Shown: positions 52,043-61,849, numbered from the stretch's first letter. The stretch: DNA of 64,000 nt from BPGX01 sp037447455 (GCA_037447455.1 JBBIGQ010000002.1:124001-188000); one strand, 5' to 3'. A program made the numbers and translations. The notes: a model not told the origin generated them from the sequence alone.

Positions 52043-52879
52043 ATGAAAACACACTATACTATTGGAGTAGATATAGGTTCAAGTTACATTAAAGGCGTTT
52101 TGCTCAACTATCAGGAAAAACCTCTCATTCTGGAAAAATCTATTGAGAAAATCAGAAAAAGAAACCCTTCAGAAGTAGCAGAAATCATTATCCAGCAATT
52201 GCTGGATAAAAACGGCCTCAAAAGAAACGACATAGCATATATCGCCTCTACCGGGGAAGGAGAATTACTACAAAACAAAACCGGTCATTTTTATAGCATG
52301 ACAACTCACGCAAAGGGAGGAATATATTTATGTCCGGACGCCAAATGTATTGTTGACTTAGGAGCATTGTATGTTCGGGCAATGAAAGTAGACAGCAATG
52401 GAAAAGTAATTGACTATCAGATGACCGGCCAATGCGCCTCCGGCTCCGGTCAATTTATCGAAAATATCGCAAGGTATTTAGGTTTGTCTATTGAAGAAGT
52501 GGGAGATATCTCTCTGAAAGCAGACCAACCGGAAGAACCATCCGGCATTTGTGCAGTATTGGCGGAAACAGATGTCATCAACTTTGTTTCAAAAGGCATT
52601 TCAATCCCAAATATCATTATGGGGATCCATTTGTCTATTGCGAATAGAGTAGCACGATTAATTACTAAATTAAAAACAGAATACCCCATCGTACTGGTAG
52701 GCGGAATGGCAGAAAATAAAGGAATGATAGAAGCCATCAAAAAACAACTTAAATTAAAAAACCCGGACACAGACCTTATTGCCCCCTCTGATGCCATTTA
52801 TTCTGGTGCCATTGGCGCTGCAATATGGGGAGGATACCGTTACCAAAAACTAAAACAAAAAAAAGAGGTCTTACAATAA
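52043..52879 (+). CDS. bcrD: Benzoyl-CoA reductase ATPase subunit D
   Basis: A 278-residue short ATPase subunit without the BcrA insertion: VDIGSSYIKGVLLN at the N-terminus, VDLGALYVRAMKVD, cluster cysteine in GQCASGSGQFIENIARYLG, and GICAVLAETDVINFV. It forms the heterodimer with BcrA that holds one bridging [4Fe-4S] cluster and passes ferredoxin electrons. Length matches BcrD. It is followed after 21 bp by the acyl-CoA synthetase. Confidence 0.94.
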   Translation: MKTHYTIGVDIGSSYIKGVLLNYQEKPLILEKSIEKIRKRNPSEVAEIIIQQLLDKNGLKRNDIAYIASTGEGELLQNKTGHFYSMTTHAKGGIYLCPDAKCIVDLGALYVRAMKVDSNGKVIDYQMTGQCASGSGQFIENIARYLGLSIEEVGDISLKADQPEEPSGICAVLAETDVINFVSKGISIPNIIMGIHLSIANRVARLITKLKTEYPIVLVGGMAENKGMIEAIKKQLKLKNPDTDLIAPSDAIYSGAIGAAIWGGYRYQKLKQKKEVLQ

Positions 52880-52900
52880 AATAAACCTCAAAACCCAATT

Positions 52901-54661
52901 ATGCAGTATCTTAAACCAAAAATACATATTGATAAAACAATTCCATCCAATATAGCAAGTTTAATAATGGAAAACAGTAAAAAATATTCCTCACAACCCA
53001 TCTTCGCTCATTATACTGATAATAAATGGATAAAAATATCTTGGGAACATTTTTTTGACTCTATTTTGTCCATAGCGTATCATCTGAAAAAAGAAGGTTT
53101 TAAAAAAGGGGATAAAATGGTACTCTATTCCCCTAATTGCCTAGAAATGTTGCTAATGGAATTATCCGTTATGTCAATAGGCGGTATTGCTGTTCCCATT
53201 TTTGCTTACTTTAAAAAAGATACTACCAACATGCTAATAGAATTCTGCGATGCAGAATTTCTAACGATTCACGGAGAATTTCAATATCTGCAACTATCTG
53301 ATAAATTACCTCTTAAAAAAGTATTTTACATTCAAAAAGATTTAAACCCCACCGAAAATTCCTATTCTTTTGTCCCTTTCTCATCACTTCTGCATCTTGT
53401 TAATGGTGTAAAAAAAGATATTCTGGATAGTAATGCCTCGCCCGATGAAATTTGTCTGAACATGTACACATCCGGAACAATGGGAAAACCCAAATGTGTC
53501 CAACTGACACATCAAAATATCTTATCACAACAGGTAGCCATGTCTTATCTATGGAACACCCATTCAAAAGACAGATTTTTAAGCTATCTCCCATGGCACC
53601 ATAGTTTTGGTGGTATCTTTGAATTATTTGCTGCATTATATAACGGTGCCACCTATCATCTAGAACCTTCTTACGGAAAAGATATTTCTTCTATAATGCT
53701 TCATTGGAAAACCATTCAACCTACTGTATTTTTTAGTGTTCCAAAAGTTTACAATGCAATAATAGAATACATCACAATAAATAACGACGCCCTATCTACA
53801 TTTTTTCATCCGGATTTACAGTTTATATTCACTGCTGCTGCCCCCTTACCAGAAAAAATCGCTACAGAATTTACAAAAAGAAACATTCGGATTATGGAAG
53901 GATGGGGACTAACCGAAACTTCCCCTTGCTGCACAATAACGGATTCAGAAAAGGGAAGAGAAGCAGGTGTCGTAGGATTCCCTATACCGGGTGTAGAAAT
54001 TCGTCTGGATGAAATCGGAGAAATACAAGTAAAAGGGTTAAACGTCATGAAAGGATATTACAAAAACGATGAAATCAATAAAGAGGTTTTCACAGAAGAC
54101 GGCTGGTTTAAAACAGGAGATATTGGCGAAATCACACCCAAAGGATTAAAATTGATTGCACGAAAAGACCGAATATTCAAACTATCAAACGGGGAAAAAG
54201 TCATCCCAACCGATATTGAAAAATTGATTGAAAGCAAATGCTGTTATATCGCGCATTCCTTAGTGTACGGTACTGGAAAGGAATATCCGGTGGCTGTTCT
54301 TTTTCCAAATAAAAAATTACTGGAACACCCTAATTACGAACTTACACCCAATGAAGGATGTTTTTGCCCAAGATCGCTTGATGAATTAAAACGTTGTTTG
54401 GCAGGATGTTTATGTCAGACCAACGATGAAATCAAACAAAAATTTTCAAAAATAAAAATTGCCGCCATCATAGACAGTGAGTTAAGTATTGACGATAACA
54501 CTCTTACACCCTCCCTCAAACCTTCTCCTAAAAACATCATTCAAAAATATTTTGATACAATTAAAAAACTATACGACAATCATATCCCACAAGATAAAGA
54601 CATTTATGTGATAGTATTGGATAATCAACTAAAAAATGCGCTGAACTATGGCGGAAATTGA
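52901..54661 (+). CDS. AMP-forming acyl-CoA synthetase with a cysteine-rich insertion
   Basis: A 586-residue ANL-family ligase: P-loop MYTSGTMGKPKCVQLTH, GWGLTETSPC, and the hinge region GWFKTGDIGEITPKG with KLSNGEKV. It resembles long-chain acyl-CoA synthetases (FadD15-like) more than benzoate-CoA ligases. Near residue 490 a stretch has five cysteines (C-x-C-x9-C-x3-C-x-C, from CFCPRSLDE to CLCQ), which is not usual for the family. In this operon it may activate an aromatic, alicyclic or 2-hydroxy acid. The substrate cannot be read. It overlaps the next gene by 14 bp. Confidence 0.88.
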   Translation: MQYLKPKIHIDKTIPSNIASLIMENSKKYSSQPIFAHYTDNKWIKISWEHFFDSILSIAYHLKKEGFKKGDKMVLYSPNCLEMLLMELSVMSIGGIAVPIFAYFKKDTTNMLIEFCDAEFLTIHGEFQYLQLSDKLPLKKVFYIQKDLNPTENSYSFVPFSSLLHLVNGVKKDILDSNASPDEICLNMYTSGTMGKPKCVQLTHQNILSQQVAMSYLWNTHSKDRFLSYLPWHHSFGGIFELFAALYNGATYHLEPSYGKDISSIMLHWKTIQPTVFFSVPKVYNAIIEYITINNDALSTFFHPDLQFIFTAAAPLPEKIATEFTKRNIRIMEGWGLTETSPCCTITDSEKGREAGVVGFPIPGVEIRLDEIGEIQVKGLNVMKGYYKNDEINKEVFTEDGWFKTGDIGEITPKGLKLIARKDRIFKLSNGEKVIPTDIEKLIESKCCYIAHSLVYGTGKEYPVAVLFPNKKLLEHPNYELTPNEGCFCPRSLDELKRCLAGCLCQTNDEIKQKFSKIKIAAIIDSELSIDDNTLTPSLKPSPKNIIQKYFDTIKKLYDNHIPQDKDIYVIVLDNQLKNALNYGGN

Positions 54662-55862
54662 ATCTATAAAGGATTTGAAAAACATAATGAAAACCTACTT
54701 TCAGGGTTTGGAACAAAAACCACTGATAGCATGGTGTACAAGTGTAGGACCAGCTGAAATTCTACGATCTTTTGGCTTTGAAGTTTTTTTCCCGGAAAAT
54801 CACGGCGCATTATTAGGAGCAACTAAAACAGCAGAAACCTATATTAATTATACCGTTAAAAAAGGATATTCACCACATGTTTGTTCCTACACAACAGCTG
54901 ATATAGGATCGTATCTGGCTGGTAGCACGCCTTTATCTTCCCACTATCAAATAAAAGGCGTACCCCAACCACATTTAATCGTGTACAACACCAACCAATG
55001 CCGTGAAGTTCAGGATTGGTTTAATTTCTATGCCGAAGAATTCAAATGCCCCGTAGTAGGAATATATCCACCAAGACATCTGGATAATATCACAAAAGAA
55101 GATATTCAACAAGTCATTGCCCAAATGAAAAAACTTATAACAACTTGCGAAAATATAACGGGCAAAAAATGGGACGAAGACCATTTTAAAACAATAGTAC
55201 AATTAAGTAAAGAAGCCACGTTCTTATGGCAAGAAGTTCTCGAAACAGCAAAAAATAAACCGGCTCCCATTACCTTTTTTGATGGAGTGATTCTAATGGC
55301 ACCCATTGTAGTACTCAGAGGCACACAAGAAGCGAAAAATTTTTATCAAACACTACTGAATGAACTTCAACAAAAAATGAAACATTCCATTGCCGCTGTG
55401 CCAGGAGAAAAAGTAAGATTGTTCTGGGACGGAATGCCCTTATGGGGAAGGTTAAGAAAACTATCGGATGTCTTTATAGAAAATCAAACATCCATTGTAG
55501 CTTCCACTTATTGTAACAGTTGGATTTTTGATGAGTTTGATGAAAAAAAAACTTTAGAATCTACCGCACTTGCTTATACCAAAATATTTATCAACCGAAG
55601 TGAAAACATCAAAACACAAATGATCTTGGATTGGGTAAAAGAATACCATGCAGACGGCATAATATTTCACGACACAAAAACTTGCTTTAATAATTCCAAT
55701 GCCAAATTCGGACTTCCACAAAAAATAAAAGAAAAATACAATATCCCTACTTTAGTAATAGAAGGGGACTTATGTGATATGCGATTGTTTTCAGAAGGAC
55801 AATCCATTACAAAAATTGAAACTTTTATTGAACAATTATCCGAATATGCCACCACTAAATAA
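54648..55862 (+). CDS. Second 2-hydroxyacyl-CoA dehydratase/BcrC-like subunit, unpaired
   Basis: A 404-residue HgdB/BcrC/FldC-family protein: CTSVGPAEILRSFGFEVFFP, then Cys79 (HVCSYTTADIG), Cys118 (NTNQCREVQDWF) and Cys346 (HDTKTCFNNSN), which correspond to the three [4Fe-4S] ligands, and the closing LVIEGDLCDMR. Known enzymes of this family are heterodimers of two related subunits. Here only one is present beside bcrCBAD, so it may be a homodimer or pair with an existing Bcr subunit. The downstream gene carries the matching activator ATPase. Translation is coupled to both neighbours (overlaps of 14 and 17 bp). Substrate unknown. Confidence 0.85.
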   Translation: MAEIESIKDLKNIMKTYFQGLEQKPLIAWCTSVGPAEILRSFGFEVFFPENHGALLGATKTAETYINYTVKKGYSPHVCSYTTADIGSYLAGSTPLSSHYQIKGVPQPHLIVYNTNQCREVQDWFNFYAEEFKCPVVGIYPPRHLDNITKEDIQQVIAQMKKLITTCENITGKKWDEDHFKTIVQLSKEATFLWQEVLETAKNKPAPITFFDGVILMAPIVVLRGTQEAKNFYQTLLNELQQKMKHSIAAVPGEKVRLFWDGMPLWGRLRKLSDVFIENQTSIVASTYCNSWIFDEFDEKKTLESTALAYTKIFINRSENIKTQMILDWVKEYHADGIIFHDTKTCFNNSNAKFGLPQKIKEKYNIPTLVIEGDLCDMRLFSEGQSITKIETFIEQLSEYATTK

Positions 55863-57639
55863 AATAGCAATTATAGGCGCAGGACCCATTGGATTGCTAT
55901 TAGCAAAATATCTGAAAAAAACAGGATCTACTATCTTTCTTTTTGACAAAGATAAAGTTAAAACGAACCTTTTAAGAACCGAAGGAATAATTTTCCACCA
56001 ACAAGACAAAAAAGAACATCTTAAATTACAACACATTTTTTCCGAATTTCACGAAGTAAATTCTAATGAACGCTTCAATATTGCTATCTTCTCCACAAAG
56101 GCCTATCAAACAGAAAGTGCCGCAAAGGCATTTAAAAATCAGTTTGGAATACTCCCTGTATTATCCGCACAAAATGGAATAGAAACAGAAAATATTCTTA
56201 AAAATATCTTTGGTGAAAGCAATGTATTGAGAATGGTTATCAATTTTGCCGGCAATCTTCTTGCACCTAACAGTGTAAAACAAACCTTCTTTATTCCTCC
56301 TAATTACATCGCTTCTATTGACGATTCAAAAAGAGAACTAGCAAAATCCTTCGCAGAACAATTAAACTCAGCAACTTTAGAAACAAAAGATTTAGATTCT
56401 TTCTCTATTCTCAAACAAACCTGGGAAAAAACCATATTAAATTCAGCACTCAGCGCCCTCTGTGGCATATCCCGAATGACCATGAAAGAAGTGATGTCAC
56501 AACCAGATATGGTAGAAATTGTAGAACAAACCATTCAGGAATCTATTGAAGTAGCCGCCGCTGAAAAAATATCTTTTGAAGATGATTTTATCCGAAAATG
56601 TATCCGCTACCTCAAACAAGCAGGAGACCACTACCCGTCTCTCGCTATAGACATGATGAATGGCAGAGAAACAGAAATAGAATACTTTAATGGAAAAATT
56701 TTGCAATACGGGCGAAAACATTACATTAAAACACCCATGAACCAAATGTTTTACAATATTGTAAAAGCCCAAACACTAAAAAATATCCCAGACATTAAAA
56801 TATCTTTGAATGCACCTTCTCAAGCACCAATATCTTCAAAAAAAACAGATGCTTATTTAGGCATAGACCTCGGCTCATCTTATACTAAAATTGCTGTACT
56901 TGATTCAAACCATCAAATACTTTTTAAGACCATCCTGAAAACATTTAACCGGGATAAAATTTCTATACATCACGTAACAGATATGATTCTGAAGGAATAT
57001 TCTATTCAGTCTAGTTGTGCAACCGGTTATGGGCGAAAATATTTTACACAATCCGACATCGTAAAAACAGAAATCAATTGTGCTGCAAAAGGCGTTAACC
57101 TCTTTTTCCCCGGCGAGAAAACAATTATTGACATTGGAGGAGAAGATATTAAAATAATAAAATGCGATAAGCAAGGACTCGTTGAAAATTTTTTTCTAAA
57201 TGACAAATGTGCGGCCGGTACCGGTTCTTTTATTGTTGAAATCGCAGAAAAAGCCGGATTAGATATTAAAGAAATGAATGAACTGGCCAAACATTCTGCC
57301 TATAATAAACCATTAAACAGTTTCTGTACGGTTTTTGCCAAAACAGAAATTATGAACTGGATTTTTGAAGGCATCCCCGTTCAGGACATTGCAAAAGGAA
57401 TTTATTTATCTATTACTTCCAGAGTAAGTAAGATGAGAATAGATCTCTCTTGTCCTGTTATACTAATAGGCGGGGTATCTGCTTATCATCCCTACTTCCG
57501 GGAAATACTTGAAAATCAATTAAAAACAAAAATTTATACCATCGATCATCCTCAACACATTGTAGCCATTGGTGCTGCACTTATGGCAGAAGATTATATT
57601 TCAAATTCTCAATCACGCCAACAAATAGCTAAGGTATGA
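55846..57639 (+). CDS. Fusion of ketopantoate-reductase-like (PanE/ApbA) and BcrA/HgdC-type activator ATPase
   Basis: A 597-residue fusion. Residues 1-310 are a PanE/ApbA reductase: GAGPIGLLLAKYL binds NAD(P), and the catalytic Lys of WEKTILNSALSALCGI (about 194) and Glu of GRETEIEYFNG (about 275) are kept. From about 336 comes an ASKHA activator: YLGIDLGSSYTKIAVLD, IIDIGGEDIKII, and both cluster cysteines (NDKCAAGTGSF, NSFCTVFAKTE). PanE relatives such as the Lactococcus enzyme reduce 2-oxoacids to (R)-2-hydroxyacids; HgdC-type ATPases activate 2-hydroxyacyl-CoA dehydratases. Joining them beside an HgdB-like gene suggests a 2-oxoacid-to-enoyl-CoA route, or an ATP-driven reductase of new scope. 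The start at ATG 55846 gives an intact Rossmann N-terminus. It overlaps the thiolase by 4 bp. Confidence 0.85.
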   Translation: MPPLNKIAIIGAGPIGLLLAKYLKKTGSTIFLFDKDKVKTNLLRTEGIIFHQQDKKEHLKLQHIFSEFHEVNSNERFNIAIFSTKAYQTESAAKAFKNQFGILPVLSAQNGIETENILKNIFGESNVLRMVINFAGNLLAPNSVKQTFFIPPNYIASIDDSKRELAKSFAEQLNSATLETKDLDSFSILKQTWEKTILNSALSALCGISRMTMKEVMSQPDMVEIVEQTIQESIEVAAAEKISFEDDFIRKCIRYLKQAGDHYPSLAIDMMNGRETEIEYFNGKILQYGRKHYIKTPMNQMFYNIVKAQTLKNIPDIKISLNAPSQAPISSKKTDAYLGIDLGSSYTKIAVLDSNHQILFKTILKTFNRDKISIHHVTDMILKEYSIQSSCATGYGRKYFTQSDIVKTEINCAAKGVNLFFPGEKTIIDIGGEDIKIIKCDKQGLVENFFLNDKCAAGTGSFIVEIAEKAGLDIKEMNELAKHSAYNKPLNSFCTVFAKTEIMNWIFEGIPVQDIAKGIYLSITSRVSKMRIDLSCPVILIGGVSAYHPYFREILENQLKTKIYTIDHPQHIVAIGAALMAEDYISNSQSRQQIAKV

Positions 57640-58892
57640 AAAGTTATTACAACACAAAAAAAGGGGTAGGCATTTTATTTGACGATGTTTATCTGGTTAA
57701 CGGAAAAAGAACTCCCTTTGGTAAACTTTGCGGAACATTGTCCTCATTATCTCCAACGGACTTAGGTATAATTGCTTCCAAAGCCGCTTTACAAAAAACA
57801 AAAATTTCAACAGAAGATATTCATCAAGTTGTTGTTGCTAACATCGGGCAGGCCTCTGCTGATGCTTACTTTTTACCCAGACATATTGCTTTGTATTCAG
57901 GCATTCCATTAGCAGTGCCCGCTTTAATGGTACAAAAAATATGTGGTTCTGGACTCGAAACCATTATTACGGCAGCAGAACAAATTACATTAGGTAAAGC
58001 CGGCAATGTACTCTGCTGTGGAACAGAAAGCATGTCTCAAATGCCAACATCCTCTTTTGGAAACCGACTGGGATACCCATTAGGAAAAACCAACTTCATC
58101 GATATGCTATGGGAATCACTGATGGATACGGCTGCAGGCTACTCTATGGGACAAACAGCTGAAAATCTCGCAAAAAAATACAACATTTCCAGAGAAGAAG
58201 TGGATATGTTCGCATTCCATTCTTTTCAAAAAACTATACTCGCCCAAAAAGCAGGATTTTTCGAAAATGAAATTGAGCCCGTTTCGCCTGTAATTTATGA
58301 TCCGGAAAGTTTAAGAGCAAGAAAAATAAAAATCCCAAAAGAAAAAGCCCCTTTTAAAGTTGACGAAAACGTAAGAGAAACAAGTTTGGAAAAATTAGCT
58401 CAATTAACGCCTGTGTTTTATGAAGACGGCGTACAAACAGCAGGCAATTCCAGCGGAATGGTAGATGGTGCTGCCGCCGCTGTCGTTTCATCTAAATACG
58501 AAATTCAGCAAAAGCAATTAAAACCTCTCACAAAAATAGTCGCTGCCGCTACAACGGGTGTCGAACCTAAGTATATGGGAATTGGCCCTGTGCCCGCCAT
58601 CCAACTTTTACTTGAAATAACAGGGTTAAAATTACAGGATATAGGTCTGATTGAAATTAACGAGGCCTTTGCAGCTCAAACACTCGCCTGCATAAAAGAA
58701 TTGGATTTAGATGTCCAAAAATTAAATGTCAATGGCGGTGCAATAGCTATAGGGCACCCGTTAGCCGCTACCGGTGTTCGGATCTCTCTTACACTTGCCA
58801 GAAGTATGAAAGAAAAAAAAGTAAAATATGGTATCGCCTCTGCCTGCATTGGTGGGGGACAAGGCACAGCTATTTTATATGAACTCAGTTAA
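57636..58892 (+). CDS. Acetyl-CoA acyltransferase (thiolase)
   Basis: A 418-residue degradative thiolase that cleaves 3-oxoacyl-CoA with CoA. The acylated cysteine is in VQKICGSGLETII. His and the second Cys are in NVNGGAIAIGHPLAATGVR and SACIGGGQGTA. In this operon it would cleave 3-oxopimeloyl-CoA to glutaryl-CoA and acetyl-CoA, or a shorter product; specificity is inferred. The start is coupled to the preceding fusion gene (ATGA overlap). Confidence 0.92.
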   Translation: MKSYYNTKKGVGILFDDVYLVNGKRTPFGKLCGTLSSLSPTDLGIIASKAALQKTKISTEDIHQVVVANIGQASADAYFLPRHIALYSGIPLAVPALMVQKICGSGLETIITAAEQITLGKAGNVLCCGTESMSQMPTSSFGNRLGYPLGKTNFIDMLWESLMDTAAGYSMGQTAENLAKKYNISREEVDMFAFHSFQKTILAQKAGFFENEIEPVSPVIYDPESLRARKIKIPKEKAPFKVDENVRETSLEKLAQLTPVFYEDGVQTAGNSSGMVDGAAAAVVSSKYEIQQKQLKPLTKIVAAATTGVEPKYMGIGPVPAIQLLLEITGLKLQDIGLIEINEAFAAQTLACIKELDLDVQKLNVNGGAIAIGHPLAATGVRISLTLARSMKEKKVKYGIASACIGGGQGTAILYELS

Positions 58893-58906
58893 AATTTTGA
58901 AAAACT

Positions 58907-59956
58907 ATGGATAAAATTATCAAATGGAAATTTAAAGAACCAAAAAGTGCCTTTTACAAGATAGAAGAAAATTTCCCTGAACTCAAAGAAGGGGAGGTGT
59001 TGATTAAAGTAGCCGGTTGCGGTGTATGTCACACCGATATAAGTTTTTGGCACGATGGAGTAAAAACCAGAAAGGAACTGCCATTGACACTTGGGCATGA
59101 AATCAGTGGTACAGTAATCAATGGCGATCACGCGTGGATTCATAAGAAGGTGATTGTCCCGGCTGTTTTGCCTTGTGGTGAATGTGAACTATGTAAAAAC
59201 GGAAGATCCAATATCTGCCAAAAGCAGTTAATGCCCGGAAATGACTTTGATGGTGGATTTGCTACACACGTGGTAGTACCTTCCAGGTATCTTTGTGAAG
59301 TGCCCGACAGCGCATTGAAAAATTATAGTTTGTCCGAATTAGCCGTTATTGCAGATGCTGTTTCTACACCCTATCAAGTCATTAAAAAAGCCAATATTCA
59401 GAAAAACGATTTGGCAATCATTATTGGTGCAGGAGGTATCGGAACATACGCTATTCAAATCGCACGATTATTCGGTGCAAAAGTCCTGTCTCTGGATATT
59501 AACGAAGAAAAACTACACAATGCAGAAAAAGCCGGTGCCAACGGAACACTGAATATTAAAGGAATGGACGGGAAATCCATAAAACAACACATCAAAGAAA
59601 TAGTTCGTTCGTGGGGTATATCTCCGTATATGTGGAAAATTTTTGAAATGTCTGGAACAGCCGCCGGTCAAGAAACAGCATTCAACTTACTCACTTTTGC
59701 ATCGACAATGTCCGTCGTAGGTTTTACAATGGACAAAGTAACCGTCCGTTTGAGTAACCTGATGGCTATGGACGCCACACTCATCGGAACATGGGGTTGT
59801 AAACCAGAATTATATCCTGAAATTGTACAACTCATTGCCGAAGAAAAAATTAATATCAAAGATTTTATTGAAGAAAAACCATTAGAATCTATAAACGAAG
59901 TATTTCAAAATACTTTGGAGCATAAATACAAAAAACGTGTAATTCTAAAACCATAA
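58907..59956 (+). CDS. had: 6-hydroxycyclohex-1-ene-1-carbonyl-CoA dehydrogenase
   Basis: A 349-residue zinc alcohol dehydrogenase. Catalytic zinc ligands are in GCGVCHTDISFWHDG and GHE. The structural zinc site is CGECELCKNGRSNIC. NAD binds at GAGGIGTYAIQIARLFGA. The Had-type motifs EPKSAFYKIEE and MPGNDFDGGFATHVVVP, and its place directly before oah and dch, identify it as the benzoyl-CoA pathway enzyme that makes the 6-oxo compound. It ends 4 bp before oah. Confidence 0.9.
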   Translation: MDKIIKWKFKEPKSAFYKIEENFPELKEGEVLIKVAGCGVCHTDISFWHDGVKTRKELPLTLGHEISGTVINGDHAWIHKKVIVPAVLPCGECELCKNGRSNICQKQLMPGNDFDGGFATHVVVPSRYLCEVPDSALKNYSLSELAVIADAVSTPYQVIKKANIQKNDLAIIIGAGGIGTYAIQIARLFGAKVLSLDINEEKLHNAEKAGANGTLNIKGMDGKSIKQHIKEIVRSWGISPYMWKIFEMSGTAAGQETAFNLLTFASTMSVVGFTMDKVTVRLSNLMAMDATLIGTWGCKPELYPEIVQLIAEEKINIKDFIEEKPLESINEVFQNTLEHKYKKRVILKP

Positions 59957-59960
59957 TACT

Positions 59961-61064
59961 ATGAAAAATCACAATTTAATTGAAAATTACAGTTTTCAGG
60001 AAGGTCTTATTTATGAAAAAAGACCTTGTTATGATATACAGGGAAAAGAAATTCCTAATCTGCATTCCGCCTGGATTATTTTAAATAATCCGAAACAGTA
60101 TAATTCCTATACCACACAAATGGTAAAAGATGTTATTCTGGCTTTTAATCATGCATCTAATGACCGAACTGTAGTGGCAGTGATATTTACAGCAACAGGA
60201 GATAAAGCATTTTGCACAGGAGGAAATACAAAAGAATATGCAGAATACTATGCCGGAAATCCTCAGGAATACTCACAGTATATGCGATTGTTCAATGATA
60301 TGGTGAGTGCTATCTTAAAATGCGAAAAACCGGTCATTTGCCGTGTTAATGGAATGCGCATTGCTGGTGGGCAAGAAATTGGAATGGCTTGCGATTTTAC
60401 TATTACCGTAGACACTGCGCGTTTTGGACAAGCAGGTCCTAAACACGGAAGTGCTCCTATTGGCGGAGCAACAGATTTTTTGCCGCTTTATGTGGGTATT
60501 GAAAGAGCGATGAACTCACTCGTTTTGTGCGAACCCTGGACCGCTCATCAGGCCTATTTCTATGGGCTTGTAACCGATATTGTTCCTTGTCTGAAATACA
60601 ATGGAAAATTTATTCCCCATCCACTCGTCATTACAGATAAAATCACAGACGAATATGGCAGAATTGTTTTCGGCTCTATGAAAACAGGAGAAGAACTTTA
60701 TTACGCTAAAAAAATTATGGAACAATGTGTAACGGACTTGTCATTACTAGACCAATCTGTTAATAAAATGGTTACAAAACTTATTTATACTTTCCCAAAT
60801 TGCACCAACAAAACTATTTCAGAAGTCCGCAAATTCAAATTGGAGCACTGGGATAAAAATAAAGAAAGTAGCCGCGAATGGTTAGCACTTAATATGATGA
60901 CAGAAGCTAAAGCAGGATTTAGAGCATTTAATGAAGGTCCAAAAGATCAAAGAGAAGTAGATTTCATTAAGTTACGACAACTGCTTGCAGAAGGAAAAGA
61001 ATGGAATGAAGAATTGATTCGTGAAACCTCACCACAATATAAAAAAGTATCTCAACAAAATTAA
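59961..61064 (+). CDS. oah: 6-oxocyclohex-1-ene-1-carbonyl-CoA hydrolase (ring-opening)
   Basis: A 367-residue crotonase-fold hydrolase that adds two waters and opens the ring to 3-hydroxypimeloyl-CoA. Oah-specific features are the long N-terminal extension (LIYEKRPCYDIQGKEIPN), AFCTGGNTKEYAEYYAGNP, the FGQAGPKHGSAPIGGATDFL block and the CEPWTAHQAYFYGLV segment. Length fits the known enzymes (about 375). It is the marker gene of anaerobic aromatic degradation. Confidence 0.95.
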   Translation: MKNHNLIENYSFQEGLIYEKRPCYDIQGKEIPNLHSAWIILNNPKQYNSYTTQMVKDVILAFNHASNDRTVVAVIFTATGDKAFCTGGNTKEYAEYYAGNPQEYSQYMRLFNDMVSAILKCEKPVICRVNGMRIAGGQEIGMACDFTITVDTARFGQAGPKHGSAPIGGATDFLPLYVGIERAMNSLVLCEPWTAHQAYFYGLVTDIVPCLKYNGKFIPHPLVITDKITDEYGRIVFGSMKTGEELYYAKKIMEQCVTDLSLLDQSVNKMVTKLIYTFPNCTNKTISEVRKFKLEHWDKNKESSREWLALNMMTEAKAGFRAFNEGPKDQREVDFIKLRQLLAEGKEWNEELIRETSPQYKKVSQQN

Positions 61065-61075
61065 ACCACAAAAAT

Positions 61076-61849
61076 ATGGAAAAAGTTATTGTACAGGAAT
61101 ACTTTGAAGGTCAATGGCAGCAACTTATTCTTAAAGATGGAAAAGGGAACATCATTGACCTTAAAATGATGACTGAGCTCATGCATTTATTGGAAGAATT
61201 TAAGTATAGACCAGAAATCAAAATAATCACCATTGAAGGAGATGGAAAAAATTTCTCTTTTGGTGCCAGTGTTGAAGAACATAAAAAAGAAATGGCAGCC
61301 GACATGCTTAAAAATTTTCACAAACTATTCTATAAGTTTTTAGATACCTCTATACCCACCATTGCAATGGTTTCGGGATATTGTCTTGGTGGAGGAATGG
61401 AACTGGCACTTATATGCAATTATATTTTTGCAGATAAATCCGCAAAATTTGGACAACCAGAAATAAACCTATCTGTATTTGCTCCCCCTGCCTCTATCAT
61501 TTTGCCGGAAAAAATTGGTCTTTCACGGGCAGAAGAACTACTTTTATCAGGCGAAACCATTTCAGCCGATGAAGCTTACAGAATTGGACTCGTGAATAAA
61601 CTATTTGAAAACAAAGAAACTTTAAACAACGAAACGGTAAAATTTATCGAAAAGATTTTTCTGAAAAAAAGTGCAGCCGCTTTAAGATATGCTGTAAAAG
61701 CCAGCAGAGTTAAGTTCAGCCACGTATTACGAAATTTCTTACCATCACTGGAAAATCTTTATCTGATTGACTTAATGGAAGGACACGATGCGAATGAAGG
61801 AATTCAGGCATTTCTGGAAAAAAGAAATCCTGTTTGGAAAAATCAATAA
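61076..61849 (+). CDS. dch: Cyclohexa-1,5-diene-1-carbonyl-CoA hydratase
   Basis: A 257-residue crotonase that hydrates the product of benzoyl-CoA reductase. Motifs: EGDGKNFSFGASVEEHKKE (oxyanion region), SGYCLGGGMELALICNYIF and the ARFGQPEINLSVFAPPAS-type segment (KFGQPEINLSVFAPPASI), which is typical of Dch/BadK-like enzymes. It stands between oah and the beta-oxidation fusion, so all three modified beta-oxidation steps after Bcr are contiguous. Confidence 0.9.
   Translation: MEKVIVQEYFEGQWQQLILKDGKGNIIDLKMMTELMHLLEEFKYRPEIKIITIEGDGKNFSFGASVEEHKKEMAADMLKNFHKLFYKFLDTSIPTIAMVSGYCLGGGMELALICNYIFADKSAKFGQPEINLSVFAPPASIILPEKIGLSRAEELLLSGETISADEAYRIGLVNKLFENKETLNNETVKFIEKIFLKKSAAALRYAVKASRVKFSHVLRNFLPSLENLYLIDLMEGHDANEGIQAFLEKRNPVWKNQ

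Noticed and set aside
52450..52797. 115-codon frame antisense to bcrD
   Set aside because: Shadow of BcrD codon usage; bcrD has all family motifs in the other frame.
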